A stretch of 52,917 bases of DNA from Cyanophora paradoxa (GCA_004431415.1 QPMI01000086.1:1-52917), one strand, 5' to 3'; shown: positions 1-10,582, counted from the first letter of the stretch. Numbers and translations are program-made. Notes: generated from the letters alone by a model not told the origin.

Positions 1-608
1 CCATTCACTCGACCATCAGTAAAGATTCCATCAGTGAGAGCATCATAAACTTGGGATTTGATTGGGGAATTCCATATCTTCCAGGATCAAGACCAAGCAG
101 TCTAGCTGAACTCAATAGCTTTTGGATTGTTTGTTGGCTTGGTTTACAGCAAGTGAGAAAGCCAGGTAAAAAGGCACTGCCGAGTGGAATATAATTCGTT
201 TCAGTGACTCATCCCATTTGCAGCGAATGGATGGTTGGGAGTTCTGCCAATGAATTTTGAGTTGATTACATTCACCAGCTGTTGGTGGCTTTGGATGGGG
301 GTCTCGCGATTTACCATGAATTGTTTCCATTGTTCAAAATCAGCAGCTGGGCGAGTTGTTGGAATTCCTGAGCTTCCAGCTCCTGGAGTTTGTTCAGAAT
401 AATAAATACTAAATGTGTTATCAACTGTTACATCTCCTGCTTTGGTTTCACCACTCACCATAGGGATGCTGTTATAAAATTCGGCTGAGACCAGTCTCAC
501 AGCCCTCACATTCTCATAACTACTGGGGAGTCTAGCCACAAAGCTTGATGTGGGACCATCACCAGAGATTGTATTAAATGAGCTAACCTCGATGTAATCC
601 ACAGGCAT
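1..608 (-). pseudogene. Virion structural protein paralogue, partial and frameshifted
   Basis: The start codon is at 608 and the gene runs off the left edge. The first 135 codons (608 to 201) are open. The pattern near the N-terminus (short beta strand, residues FVARLP, then VRLVSAEFYNSIP) matches the layout of the divergent gene at 637, where SYRVTL is followed by RVLYAEIPNSIYN, so the two are paralogues. Such proteins are common among capsid-associated proteins of eukaryotic large DNA viruses and polinton-like viruses; the exact role is unknown. The frame breaks near 205, where coding sense moves to another frame, and again near 60. The upstream 28 bp are shared with the divergent gene. Assignment to a virion protein is by pattern, not by a recognised named family. 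Confidence 0.6.
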
Positions 609-636
609 TCTTCTTTTATCTATATTATATATTAAA
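609..636. promoter_or_regulatory. Bidirectional viral promoter, 28 bp
   Basis: Only 28 bp separate the divergent start codons at 608 and 637. The spacer is almost entirely A/T and contains TATATTATATATT toward the plus gene. ATAAAAG is read on the minus strand four bases before the start at 608, matching the GTAAAAG motif found before other viral genes here. Confidence 0.5.
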
Positions 637-1566
637 ATGAACCGGCTTGTTAATATTGATAGCAGGGATAGAAGCCAAGGACAAAATGAAAACTCTTACA
701 GGGTCACCCTCACAACTCCAGTAGAGAGACCAAGGGAATGCAGGGTTCTCTATGCAGAGATTCCAAACAGTATCTATAACAGTGTGGGAACTGATCATCT
801 AACAGTTCAGTTTAATTACCAAGATGGTTCATATAACCAAGTGATCACACAACAAGTGTATCCCCTTCCCAGTGGCTACATCAATCAGGGTCATTTTGGG
901 GTAACACACCCTTATAATTATGGGCTGAACTATTCAAGCTTCCAAACCATTGCAGGCAAACAGTAGCTTTTTGAGTTCAAGATATTCTACAATCCAACTA
1001 CCTATAAAGTGGAGTTTTACAGTAATCATGAGTTTCGTTTTATTGCAAGCAACAAGCGAATAGGGAAGCTTTTGGGTGTGAGTTCTACTGAATACACCAC
1101 TGGTATTATAGCACTCCTCCTGTTGGTGGATCTCCCTATCGACCTGAGAACTTTTTAAAGTTATGATGGCAAACCTATTACACCTGATCACCCAGCATGG
1201 GAATCACCTTCTCAGGACCCAGACTCTCCTCTAAGCCCTTGCCAATATTATTTTGACAGCAGGAAGATGTCTGATATGAATGCTGAGCAGTATCTGTACA
1301 TGCATATTAAAGAGCTGTCCCCCTTTGCCAGCAGACACAATATAATTCCAAAATCCAACCACAAAACCAGGGAGCTATCCTTAGATTGCAATTGAGTAAG
1401 GATATAGGGGCTATGTTTACCATAGTGGTGAGCATGCAGAATTTATTCAAATCAATGACAGAAACCTGGTGATAAGGAACTCACAGTTGAGTTTAAAGAT
1501 TACTTTGGTGAACTGATTGATATGAATGGAATCGATAATTCGTTTCAGTTGGAGTTTATCGAATAA
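637..1566 (+). pseudogene. Virion structural protein, IDSRDRS family-like, broken
   Basis: The gene begins MNRLVNIDSRDRS and continues with a beta-rich segment containing AEIPNSIYN. The end near 1480-1566 reads KDYFGELIDMNG followed by SFQLEFIE and TAA. This start-and-end layout (IDSRDR... and ...DMNG.D.SF.LE) is typical of capsid-associated or spike-base proteins of eukaryotic DNA viruses. An in-frame TAG at 964-966 interrupts the frame, and sense continues in the same frame to about 1130. Further frame changes occur near 1150, 1395 and 1470. About 310 codons would be expected. The last 11 bp overlap the convergent patatin-discoidin gene. A nonsense codon with the frame kept favours real decay over indel error at that point. 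Confidence 0.65.
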
Positions 1567-3101
1567 AGGCACCTGTAAAGTCCACTCTCATTGTGGGAGC
1601 ATTCACATACACAAGGGGATAAATGCGAATATATTTGATTCTCAGAGAAAAACCTATGTAAAAAGCATCCTTGATGCTGAGAGGAAATCCACTCAATAAA
1701 GCAACATCACCTGAGTTGTGAGCATTGTTGATGTTCTCACAGACATATATTTTGTTCTGCCCATCTGATCGAATAAAAGACCAGTTGATCCCATCAGTGG
1801 ATGTTGCCACATTGAAAGTCTTAATAAAAGCATTGGTGTCCCCTGATCCATAGGCAATCACAGAAGAGAGTTCAAAAGTATATGGAAAAGCAACTTGTAG
1901 GTATTCAGTGGGGTTTCCCATATCTGTTCAGGAGCATAGGCTCCAGCTTCCCAGCCAAATGCTGAAGGTCTAGCCATGAAAGCTCTTTACCAGTCACAGA
2001 GGATGAGGCAGTGAAGGCATCATCTGCAAGCTGATACCAATTAGCATCCAAAGGTGGTGATGTAGTGAGAGTGGATGAGATGTAAGCCTTTGTAGGGTTC
2101 TTTAATTCATAGTTTGCTACTAGAATGCTGCAAAGCTTATTAATCATATCATTGTTTGCTGCTATGTATGTTTCTGTGAAAGAAAGCATATCTGGGATTT
2201 TAGAAGTGTCATCCAGGGAGCTTACTATGTGATTCGGAAGACGGTACTGATAACCTATAGTATCTCCCATAATCCTGATCATAGTTGTAGGTAACAACTC
2301 CTCCATCTTATCAAGGGCAGAAAGCTCACTTGCAGCCATGAGCATGTAATCAATGGGCTTCCATCTGTTGAGGCAATCCATGAGAGAATGCCCAGCTGTT
2401 GACAGTCTCATAAGCATAACCCACATAATCAGACTCTAAATGTGGGTCCACCTCTCCACAGAGATACTTATTACTATAATGTCATCATCATCACTGTAAA
2501 TCTTCTTTGCATGGCTGTAACCACACACACTGGATTATTGTTTCCCGAAATGGCACCATCAATGAGACAGACATATACTCCCCGATTGAAATCAACAATG
2601 CTTACAGGTGAAAAGTATGTAGGAGCAGCAGAAGTAGCCCTAGCAGCAATCTTACAGGGCATAAAGTTGTAATTGTTATCATTGTGATAAATATTGGTTT
2701 CATATTCTGAGTATCAAAGATGTAATCACAATGTCCTTTAGGGAATCCTGTATTAGTGATTCCCCAGTAACTGAATTGATTGCAGTCTCCAAGGGTCCCA
2801 CATCATACTTTGTGTTAAATAGGGCATTTTCAATGATATTTCGAGGATTGCGAAAATCAAAGGCAGTTGAGTTAGGTAAATATTGTGTAAATCGTTTGCT
2901 GTCAGTTTAGGTTCACCTGGTCTATCAGGATGCCTTATATTCAACCTATTGCAATGATCCCACCAGTGGAAGTTCCACTCACAAGATCCACAAGATCGAT
3001 TATTCTCCTGCCAGTTCGATTTTCGATTTCTTTAGCAGCCTGGTTATGATAATGCCCCTTGCACCCCCGCCAGAAAGACTTAAAACGACCTTGAGAGGCA
3101 T
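1556..3101 (-). pseudogene. Patatin-like phospholipase fused to discoidin domain
   Basis: The start at 3101 gives MPLKVVLSLSGGGARG: the oxyanion-hole motif GGGARG lies at residues 11-16. The nucleophile-elbow motif GTSTGG is encoded at about 2960-2977 and the catalytic Asp motif DGA at 2552-2560. SAAPTYFSPV between them is also typical of patatins. These are the Ser-Asp dyad motifs of patatin phospholipases (lipid acyl hydrolases). The C-terminal part of the patatin domain runs directly, in one open frame (2426-1905), into a segment resembling F5/8-type C (discoidin) domains: DDAFTASSS, then FGWEAGAY, EYLQVAFP, TSTDGINWSF, IRIYP and MRVDFTGAFI. Discoidin domains bind glycans or lipids. The gene has at least six frame changes (about 3025, 2930, 2880, 2700, 2460, 1925), so it is presumably non-functional or mis-sequenced here. 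It is divergent from the fibre gene at 3144. Confidence 0.75.
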
Positions 3102-3143
3102 CTTTTACTTATCAGGAATTTATAAATCCATATAGTAAAAGCC
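3102..3143. promoter_or_regulatory. Divergent viral promoter with two GTAAAAG motifs
   Basis: The 42-bp spacer between the patatin start (3101) and the fibre start (3144) is AT-rich. GTAAAAG occurs on the minus strand at 3108-3102, directly before the patatin ATG, and on the plus strand at 3135-3141, two bases before the fibre ATG. Confidence 0.5.
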
Positions 3144-4149
3144 ATGAGCTTCAATTACCCACCAAATCTAGAAACCATTCAAGATGATAATGCAAGCAGC
3201 ACCAAGCATGTGAACTTTGATAATATTAAAGTAAAGGGTTCAGTTTCAATTGACCACAGCTCTGATAATTCATCAAAGACTCAATCAAGGGAGCATGCTT
3301 TATCTGTGAATCAAACCGATCCAGATAAAGAGGATGTCAGTGTAGCCTTTAGTTGGGTAATGTGAAAGCAAACCAAGTGGCAGAGATCAAAGCAACAAGA
3401 AGGAGACCTAGGAAACTAAAAACCAGTGGCACTCACCAGATATACCTTCCAGGTTCGATAGTGGTCGATTGATTTTCAATGTTCAAGATGAGCAGGGCAA
3501 ACAGAACACAGCTTGCGAATTTACAATGAGGGCAGCACTGCAAAAGCTGAGGTCCCCAAGTATTGCAAGTGGGTCCCATTGCCAACACAAATCAGGTCTC
3601 CTACACAAATGATGTATACCCCAAGGATATTACATATGACTTTGCGAGGAATGAGCCTTTTGGGTTTTTACTCCAAAAGATGTCCATCAAAAAAAGCCAT
3701 CAATTACAATCAACAGTAGCCCCAGTCAACCAGTAGCAATCCATTTACATCCTGATTTAGTCGAAATGGATAGGCACCTTTTGCCTTTGTATAGCAATGT
3801 GAAAGACCTTGGAATTAGAACCAGGCAATGGCGAAATATCCATGGCAGCAATGTGTATGCAAATGGGAGAAACTTGTGAGTGAGAAAACTCTAAGGGAAA
3901 TAATTGAGCATTATGGTCCCAATGGACCAACAGTTCCATTCCCTATTCCATTTCCAAATGGACCTCCCGATTTAACACCAAAGAAACAGCCTGGAAGAGA
4001 ATACACAGCAACTGAAGATGTAGCCTTTGGGCAGCATATTGTTAGTTGGGAGCAAGTTCGCAATAAACCTATAATTGAACCCAGAAAGCAAATAGATGAG
4101 CAGTATTACCTCCTGAAGTCGATATATTAGAGCTTGATGAATATCAATT

Positions 4150-4385
4150 CGTTCCAGATGAGGAAGAGTATTTACCAGATGGTTTCGACCCACAAGAATA
4201 TGAGTATGATCAGTTTGACCCCAATGAGGAGGAGATACTCCCAGATGGTTTTGACCCACAAGAATATGAGTATGAACAGAACTATGAACCTGATGAGGAG
4301 TATTTACCAGATGGTCATGATCCACCAGCTGTTGACTATGAGCAACCTTATGAACCCCATGAGGAATTGTTACCAGATGGATTTC
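4150..4385 (+). repeat. Acidic coding repeat, four units
   Basis: Units of roughly 60-75 bp encode variants of EEYLPDGFDPQEYEYDQ, with cores YLPDGFDP, ILPDGFDP, YLPDGHDP and LLPDGFRP. The units are strongly acidic and Tyr/Pro-rich and lie in the fibre gene. Confidence 0.75.
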
Positions 4386-5644
4386 GACCTGAGATCTGGG
4401 AGTTCTTCCCTGATTATGAACAAATTAATAATAAACCTGCAAAGTATCCCCCAGAGGATCACAATCATGATTGGGATGAAATCTTGGGGAAACCTCAAAA
4501 GTATCCACCAGAGAATCACAGGCATGATTGGGGAGAAATTGATGGGATACCTACTGAGTTCCCACCAAGCAAACATGAACATACTTGGGATGAGATCAAT
4601 GACCAACCAGAATTCGCAAAGGTAGAGCCTCTTGATAACTTGGGGGTTTCTCTTTATCAGACTTGTAATGTCCCAGAAAGAATCTTTTTGAATGAACACT
4701 ATGTACATGTGAATGGGACACTTGCAAATTCAGCTATGAGAGGACCACTTCATATTAGGACATTACCAGGCTCTTTGAAACCCACCACCACCAGGAGCAA
4801 CCATACCAAATATCTTTGTGTCAAGCTACATGGAGGCTGACATTCCCACAGATACATTCAGAGTCCCAACAGACCCAGCAACCTACCAAAATTACAACTC
4901 TGCTATACAGGTTCATGTAGCAGATGTAAGCAGCTTAGATGGCTCAAGACCAATGATAGTTTTCAGTCGAGATAAGTATTCCTACATTCCCATAGTGGGA
5001 ACTGCAAATGATAATTATGGAAGGGCAGAGCTTGCATGGATTAAAACAGATTATGGTGGGGTTCTGGAAGCCAATCAAAGAATGGCTGCAAAAAACATAC
5101 ACAATGAGAGCATTTCGAGAGTAGTCACAGAGGATTACCTTCAAGCCCAAAACTACATAGATGAAACAGAGCTGAATGTAATCATTGCAGGTATAGGTGT
5201 AACAGGCAATTACCTCCCTCTCACAGGTGGAATAATTGATGGAACAGTAACAGCATGTAACTTCTTTGTCCATACTGAAAGCAATCAAACCTTTCCTGTG
5301 GTTCATCCAGGAGGTGAGTATGAGATACCTGATGATCCAGCTATTATGCCCATTAAGATTGATCTCCCTTCTGATTATGTTGGAAGGGGTGAACTGAAAA
5401 CGATCTCTTTCACAGGAGATTATAATGATCTCCTCAATAAACCCACCCCATCCAATTTACACCCTGTTGCATACTCAGGTAGTTTCCTTGATCTGAATAA
5501 TAGATCACACACCCACACAAAGGCAGAAATTATAGATTTGCACACACTCACACCAAATCCCAGATAACAGATTTTGCTCACTTCCACACCAGAGCAGATA
5601 TTACGAATTTCGCTCACACTCATGTTAAATCTGAGATCTTAGAT

Positions 5645-5752
5645 CTCGGAAATGTTGCATATGTTGGTCACACCCATACCAAGGCAGAGATTACAGATCT
5701 TGGAAATGTTGCATATGTAGGTCACACCCACACTAAGGCAGAGATTACAGAT
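5645..5752 (+). repeat. 54-bp tandem repeat encoding GHTHTKAEITDLGNVAYV
   Basis: Two nearly identical 54-bp units (5645-5698 and 5699-5752) encode 18-residue units with the metal-binding-type HTH motif. Diverged copies occur on both sides. They form part of the fibre shaft. Confidence 0.8.
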
Positions 5753-6433
5753 TTTGCACATACTCATGATTGGAATACAGATATTTATAACAAACCAGCG
5801 ATTTTCTCGGGCAACTACAATGATCTGACAAATAAACCCACCCTTGATCCCTTTACAGCAAATAATATCACTGCAAATGCAAACCTTCTCATTGGATCAG
5901 GTTACTTTCTCGATTATGACCCATATATTATGCCTGATCCTCCTGTTATTTGGAATTTCCACAATTCAACCCTTTCTACTAACTCTATATCTTACTATCA
6001 GGATAAAACCCTACTTGTTCGTGGAAATGCATATGCAAGAGAAATGTGGGTCATGGATCCTCGGGACAATTCAAAGGTTACTAAGCTGGCTCCTCAATAC
6101 ATGCTTGATAACCTGATTAGAAAAGGGAGACATGAAATGACAATTGCAAATCCTCAAATTGGGGCAGTTCAGCAAGGCAAAACCATACCATTACATTAAA
6201 TTGGAGTCCTGCCTTTGCATCTGCTCCATCTGTTGTTGTAACATTGCAGGGACTACCTGCAACAAATGTGGAAATCGATTATAAAATAGGAATATCAAGC
6301 AACTCAACAACCTCTACCACAATCAATCTTGTTATTTGGGCAGCAGGATGGGTAACCATTCAACCACAGTGGCTTCAAATTGCAATTCATTGGATAGCAA
6401 CAGCATAATTAAGATTCTCACACTATTACAAAG

Positions 6434-7493
6434 ATGACCTCTCTATTAGAAATCCCAATTATGAACTTGCAGCCAAATCACTCCATAGCACCTCTCATGG
6501 AGTAGTTGATTCAACACCTGGGTATATTTGCACTGAAACTTCAAGTAATACCTCTTTCACAGAGAATAATATACTCAGAGTCAAAGAGATTAGATGTGAT
6601 CGAAATGGAGGCAAGATTAGAACCACAGGCATTATAATCTCGAATAAAAATCAAGTCCAATCAGTCAGGTAGTCCCGGATTCAGCAATATATGATAATGT
6701 GGGTGGAGTCACCACAGCACAGATAGTGACTTTTGGAACACAAGCAATAATTCCGCTCTTGTAGTCAAGAGTGGAGGAGCCTACATTGGAGATGGAGCAA
6801 ATGTAGCAGAACTGTCACAGCAAATCAACTATCTGTGAGTGGGACAAGTAGTTTTGGTGGGTATATGAATCTCAATGGTGGGCTTTCAGGGAATATTCAG
6901 TATGGAACACTCACGCTTTCCACAAGAATAACACACCTGAGATTGACAACATGAGTGACACAGTCATGAATTACAAGAGGAATGGGACACCATCTTTTCT
7001 CTTCAAAAAACAACTCAAATAGATAACACAACTGTTCAACATCTGACACTTCCGACAAGCAAATATCTCAAATTAAGTAGCCATCCTCGTTTCTTTGCAA
7101 CAAAACAGCAACCAAATGGGTCAATAACTGCAACAATTTCCTCAATAAATATATATCCAACAACAGGAGTCATAGTGAACCAAGGAAATCATTTCGATCC
7201 TGCGACAGGGCTTTTTACTGCCCTGTTACAGGAAACTATCTTGTCACATTTAGTGGATCCTGTTATTGGACTGGAAGAACAACTAATATTGTTACATTTT
7301 ACAGAAAAACGGAAGCTCATCTGGAATTGAAGTTAATACTAATTATGCATCTGCATATGCAAACAATGGGTTCGAAATTATTGTAGACCTTCAAGCCAAT
7401 GATTCCATCAGAATATCATATAATAGCAGTGGTGGAGGTTCTATATATTATAATATCAGATGGTTCTTTGGATGTATGCTTGTCCATTCATAA
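6434..7493 (+). pseudogene. Fibre paralogue A, shared N-module plus C1q-like head
   Basis: The start at 6434 gives MTSLLEIPIMNLQP; sense ends at TAA 7491-7493. The N-terminal module contains ILRVKEIRCDRNGG and later a SGGAYIGDG element, shared with the three following genes. The C-terminal part (about 7075-7493) resembles a C1q/TNF-like jelly-roll: NHFDPATGLFT, TGNYLVTFSG and a hydrophobic last strand ending WFFGCMLVHS. Frame changes near 6500, 6670, 6810, 6890, 6965, 7010, 7215 and 7305 make it the most damaged of the four. C1q-like heads trimerise and bind ligands, so a receptor-binding virion protein is likely. Confidence 0.6.
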
Positions 7494-7515
7494 TATTGTC
7501 TACATAATATAAAGA

Positions 7516-8533
7516 ATGTCTACACAAATAGCAGTTCCTGTTTTCTGTTATGCTGCCCGAAATTACATCAACTCAATCACACAGTAACAGATGCAACCCC
7601 TGGGTTTATTTGCACTGAAACAACAGGAGCCGATTCGTTTTCTCAAAACTCTGTGATCAGATGCAAAGAAATTCGATGTGATCGCAATGGGGGCAAGGTG
7701 AGAACCACAGGTTTAATAGTTTCAAACAAGAACCAAGTTCAATCAGGTCAGATAGTCTCAGATTCCACAATATATGATGATGTAGGAGGGTTCACCACAC
7801 CCAAAATAGTAACATTTAACAATACAATCAATAACTCTGCTCTTGTTGTGAGAAGTGGAGGAGCTTACATTGGAGATGGGGCAAGGGTTGATGGAACCCT
7901 AACAGCAAATCAGGTAAGTATTACAGGAACAAGCACCTTTACAGGATTGGTAACAGCAAATGCTGGTATTTCACTACCAATTGCCTCACAATCCATAATC
8001 ACAGCAACAAACAAGGTTGTCACACCAGAAATCGATACAGGAGCCAATGTAGACCTTCTTCTCAAACGAAATAGTAACACTGTCGCTACTCTGGAAGCGA
8101 ATAGTTTGACAGTTAATACAGGGTGTTATCTCAAAACATCACATCCACGATTTTCAGTTCAACTTGGCTACAATCACACTGCTACAACTTCTGCTGATCT
8201 AATAAACTGGGCAACAGTTCGAGTAAACAATACCAATTCATTCAGCACATCAACTGGAAGGTTCACAGCACCTGTTGCAGGACACTATCGTTTTTCAGTA
8301 TTCACTTCTTCAACCACAACTTCTGCTATTGAATTGTTTCTCAGGGTAAACAATGCAGATCCAGGGGATTGAGCATTTCCCAAGTTCACAATCTGTCAAC
8401 AACAAATAAAGCGCTGTGTTTCTCTTGCATTCTCAATCTTGCCCAAAACGAATTTGTTACACTTGTTACAAATTCAGTCGGTTCATATGCAAGTCAAACA
8501 GCCTTCTCAGGTGAATTAATAAGCATCGTTTAA
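7516..8533 (+). pseudogene. Fibre paralogue B, shared N-module plus C1q-like head
   Basis: ATG 7516 opens MSTQIAVPVFCYAA. The frame shifts near 7580, then stays open to 8372 through IRCKEIRCDRNGG, the SGGAYIGDGARV element, a spacer with a repeated Thr/Ala-rich pattern, and a C1q-like domain (HPRFSVQLGYNH, NSFSTSTGRFTAPVAGHYRFSV). A last frame change near 8370 carries sense to TAA at 8531-8533, ending FSGELISIV. The C1q signature (TGxFTxPxxGxYxFS) is clear. It is closely related to paralogue A over the N-terminal 90 residues. Probably a virion fibre head. Confidence 0.7.
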
Positions 8534-8555
8534 TTTTCTTATGGTAGTTTAGGAA

Positions 8556-8822
8556 ATGTCGAATATTTACCAAGTGGTTCTATCTGATATTGAGAAGTTG
8601 GGAATGGAATTTTGTGCTGCTTCTGTTCAGGATTGGATCGATAATGCTGCCCATAACAGAGCAAGAATTGCAATTGATGAGATTGTTCAGAAAGAAATCC
8701 ATTCTTGCATCTCAGGTGGAGTTCAAATACCAACCTCAAAGGAAGCGATTGTATTACAGGCATTCCAAAGGGGAACTGTGAAGAAAGCAATTGAGTATAA
8801 CAATGTCACAGAAGAGCTGTGA
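8556..8822 (+). CDS. Small viral protein, 88 aa, unknown
   Basis: An intact ORF lies between two fibre genes, starting MSNIYQVVLSDIEKLG. It is predicted mostly helical and mixed-charge, with no signal peptide or membrane segment. I do not recognise the family. Position and orientation suggest co-expression with the fibre genes; it could be a fibre-assembly factor or a virion component, but nothing in the sequence shows this. Confidence 0.55.
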   Translation: MSNIYQVVLSDIEKLGMEFCAASVQDWIDNAAHNRARIAIDEIVQKEIHSCISGGVQIPTSKEAIVLQAFQRGTVKKAIEYNNVTEEL

Positions 8823-8845
8823 ACATTATTTTTCTTTCCTTCTTA

Positions 8846-8852
8846 GTAAAAG
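8846..8852 (+). promoter_or_regulatory. GTAAAAG upstream motif
   Basis: GTAAAAG lies five bases before the ATG at 8858, as before several other viral genes in this window. Confidence 0.4.
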
Positions 8853-8857
8853 AAGCA

Positions 8858-9703
8858 ATGGGTGAATATAATCGAGTTCAACTGCCTATATATTCCCTTG
8901 GATCCCCAGCAATGCACTTTCGCCAGCATGAAGTTAATGATGAGGTTCGTGGTTTAGAATCCACAGAGAGACCCAATTCCAATGGCAACTCCTTTGATAA
9001 AAATTCGATTATTCGAGTTAAAGAGCTGAGAGCTGATAAGAATTCTGGTGTGGTTAAAACAACTCGACTTCTTGTCACAAATGCTAACTTCTTTCAGCCT
9101 ACTAATGGAGGTCCTGATGCTTACAGTGTTGATCTGAAAGCCCTTGATTATGATAAAAACACTGCTGCTGTAACTGTGAGATCAGGAGGAGCATTTATTG
9201 GTGGTGGCTGCAGAGTTTCAGGTCAACTTTCATCCTCAATTTCGTATAATGATGTCCCAGATACTCTTGAACAAAATGTAGAGAACCCACAACGAATTCG
9301 ATTATATATACCAGTTGCACAACAGCCAGTTATTCAATTTTACCAAGGTTATACTGTCACACTTGAAAACTCTGAATTGATTGAAGGAACCAAAAGAGTA
9401 ATGAGAGGGCTGGTCATTCCTTCTGCAATGCTTTCTTTATGTAGAGCCAACAATAACCAGCCAGGTCACAGATACAATTTCAGTGTTCAGGGATATGATC
9501 ATTTTGGCACAGGGTTCTGTGTTTATAATAACAATTTCACCTATGATCTGTTTGTTACAGATATTGGAAAATATACAATTACAGTTATGGGTATCAGAAC
9601 AGATATAGCTGCTGTCTCAGCTCTTAGAGGTGTTACTCCTGATACTCTTTCTCAAACAGGGTTTTACCAAGAGCCAGATGTAATTGATGACCCAACCCCA
9701 TAA
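8858..9703 (+). CDS. Fibre paralogue C, intact, 281 aa
   Basis: I choose ATG 8858 (MGEYNRVQLP) because it follows the GTAAAAG motif; an in-frame GTG at 8819 lies inside the preceding gene. Residues 52-78 (IRVKELRADKNSG... LLVTNANF) and 107-124 (VRSGGAFIGGG) form the module shared with paralogues A, B and D. Residues 140-281 form a different, beta-rich head without the C1q pattern but similar to that of paralogue D (RIRLYIPV, VIPSAMLSLCR, YDHFGTGF, VTDIGKYTITVMGIRTD). No signal peptide is seen. Likely a virion fibre or receptor-binding protein; the head fold is not recognised. Confidence 0.75.
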   Translation: MGEYNRVQLPIYSLGSPAMHFRQHEVNDEVRGLESTERPNSNGNSFDKNSIIRVKELRADKNSGVVKTTRLLVTNANFFQPTNGGPDAYSVDLKALDYDKNTAAVTVRSGGAFIGGGCRVSGQLSSSISYNDVPDTLEQNVENPQRIRLYIPVAQQPVIQFYQGYTVTLENSELIEGTKRVMRGLVIPSAMLSLCRANNNQPGHRYNFSVQGYDHFGTGFCVYNNNFTYDLFVTDIGKYTITVMGIRTDIAAVSALRGVTPDTLSQTGFYQEPDVIDDPTP

Positions 9704-9726
9704 AAGATATATCCCTTTAATGTAAA

Positions 9727-10560
9727 ATGGCTGAGCAACCCCCACTTGAACGAATTATTACACCACAGCTATCATTAGCTGCCCCAGCAAACCATGTTCT
9801 ACAGCATGCTACCTTTGATGATGTAGAGGGTCTCCAATCGACAGAGGTCCAACCTACAATGAACACCTTTGGTTCCACCCATAAACTGAGATTACAGGAA
9901 CTCAGATGTGATAAAAATAATGGAATAGTTAAGACAACTAAGCTACTTGTTACCAATGCAAACTTTTCTGCTCATTATGGAGACCCAGATAGCTATGGAG
10001 ATCCTCTTTCTACTTATTCTTTTGAATCTAGGTCGGGAGCTATTAACTGCAAATCGGGGGGAGCTTATATTGGTGATGGTCTTAGGGTTGGTGGGGCTGT
10101 TGGAGCGCCTCTATTTGTGAATGATCAACCCAATCCCATTGATCCCAACACAAGAATTCGAACCTATGTCCCCAGCATGAATGCCCCCTATATAATCAAG
10201 ATATTCCCCATTGTTGTGAATGAACAAACAGCAGTAGTAGATTCTCTTGTTGAGATTGGTGACCACTACAAGGTAGTTGTGGATATTCCACCAGATGTTT
10301 ATGCTCTTTGTCAAGTAGAGGGTGGAACTCCTAATTTTGCAGTTGTGATCACCCCATATGATAATTTTGGTATTGCTTATCATGGAGTCAATTTCGGTTT
10401 GGAAGACTATCAGTTTCTGGTTAGAGCCACCAAGTTTGGTATCTACAAGTGTGTATTATATGCTGAGAGAACCGATTTTATTGCAAAGCAGAATACCTAT
10501 GCTGAATACTATGGGACAAATCGATATTTCCCCATTTTCGGGCAGGATACTGCTCCATAA
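9727..10560 (+). CDS. Fibre paralogue D, intact, 277 aa
   Basis: ATG 9727 follows paralogue C after 23 bp. An ATAAAAG motif overlaps the stop of C. The shared module is at residues 53-80 (KLRLQELRCDKNNG... LLVTNANF) and 107-121 (SGGAYIGDGLRVGG). The head (about residues 130-277) parallels that of C: TRIRTYVPS, DIPPDVYALCQ, YDNFGIAYHG, ATKFGIYKCVLYAERTD. C and D are thus a head-matched pair, as A and B are. Tandem order and shared module point to a virion fibre set. Confidence 0.75.
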   Translation: MAEQPPLERIITPQLSLAAPANHVLQHATFDDVEGLQSTEVQPTMNTFGSTHKLRLQELRCDKNNGIVKTTKLLVTNANFSAHYGDPDSYGDPLSTYSFESRSGAINCKSGGAYIGDGLRVGGAVGAPLFVNDQPNPIDPNTRIRTYVPSMNAPYIIKIFPIVVNEQTAVVDSLVEIGDHYKVVVDIPPDVYALCQVEGGTPNFAVVITPYDNFGIAYHGVNFGLEDYQFLVRATKFGIYKCVLYAERTDFIAKQNTYAEYYGTNRYFPIFGQDTAP

Positions 10561-10582
10561 GAATATTGGTTATATATAGAGT

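Larger units (their letters stand above)
3144..6408 (+). pseudogene. Long tail-fibre-like virion protein with repeats
   Basis: The coding sense from ATG 3144 to TAA 6408 (about 1,090 codons) is split by frame changes near 3365, 3500, 3740, 4115, 4790, 5560 and 6190. The order is: a soluble N-terminal part; four acidic repeats with core YLPDGFDP (about 4150-4385); three HDWDEI/HDWGEI/HTWDEI repeats (4455-4600); a globular part; five to seven HTHTKAEITD repeats (5500-5770); and a C-terminal Thr/Val-rich domain (6190-6408) resembling lectin-like fibre tips. His-x-His repeats of this kind occur in phage fibre shafts, where they can bind metal along a trimeric fibre. The likely role is a receptor-binding virion fibre. 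It stands head-to-head with the phospholipase gene. Domain calls are by repeat pattern. Confidence 0.65.

Noticed and set aside
964-966. TAG as a reassigned sense codon
   Set aside because: Other viral and host genes end normally, and frame changes in the same gene are better explained by decay.
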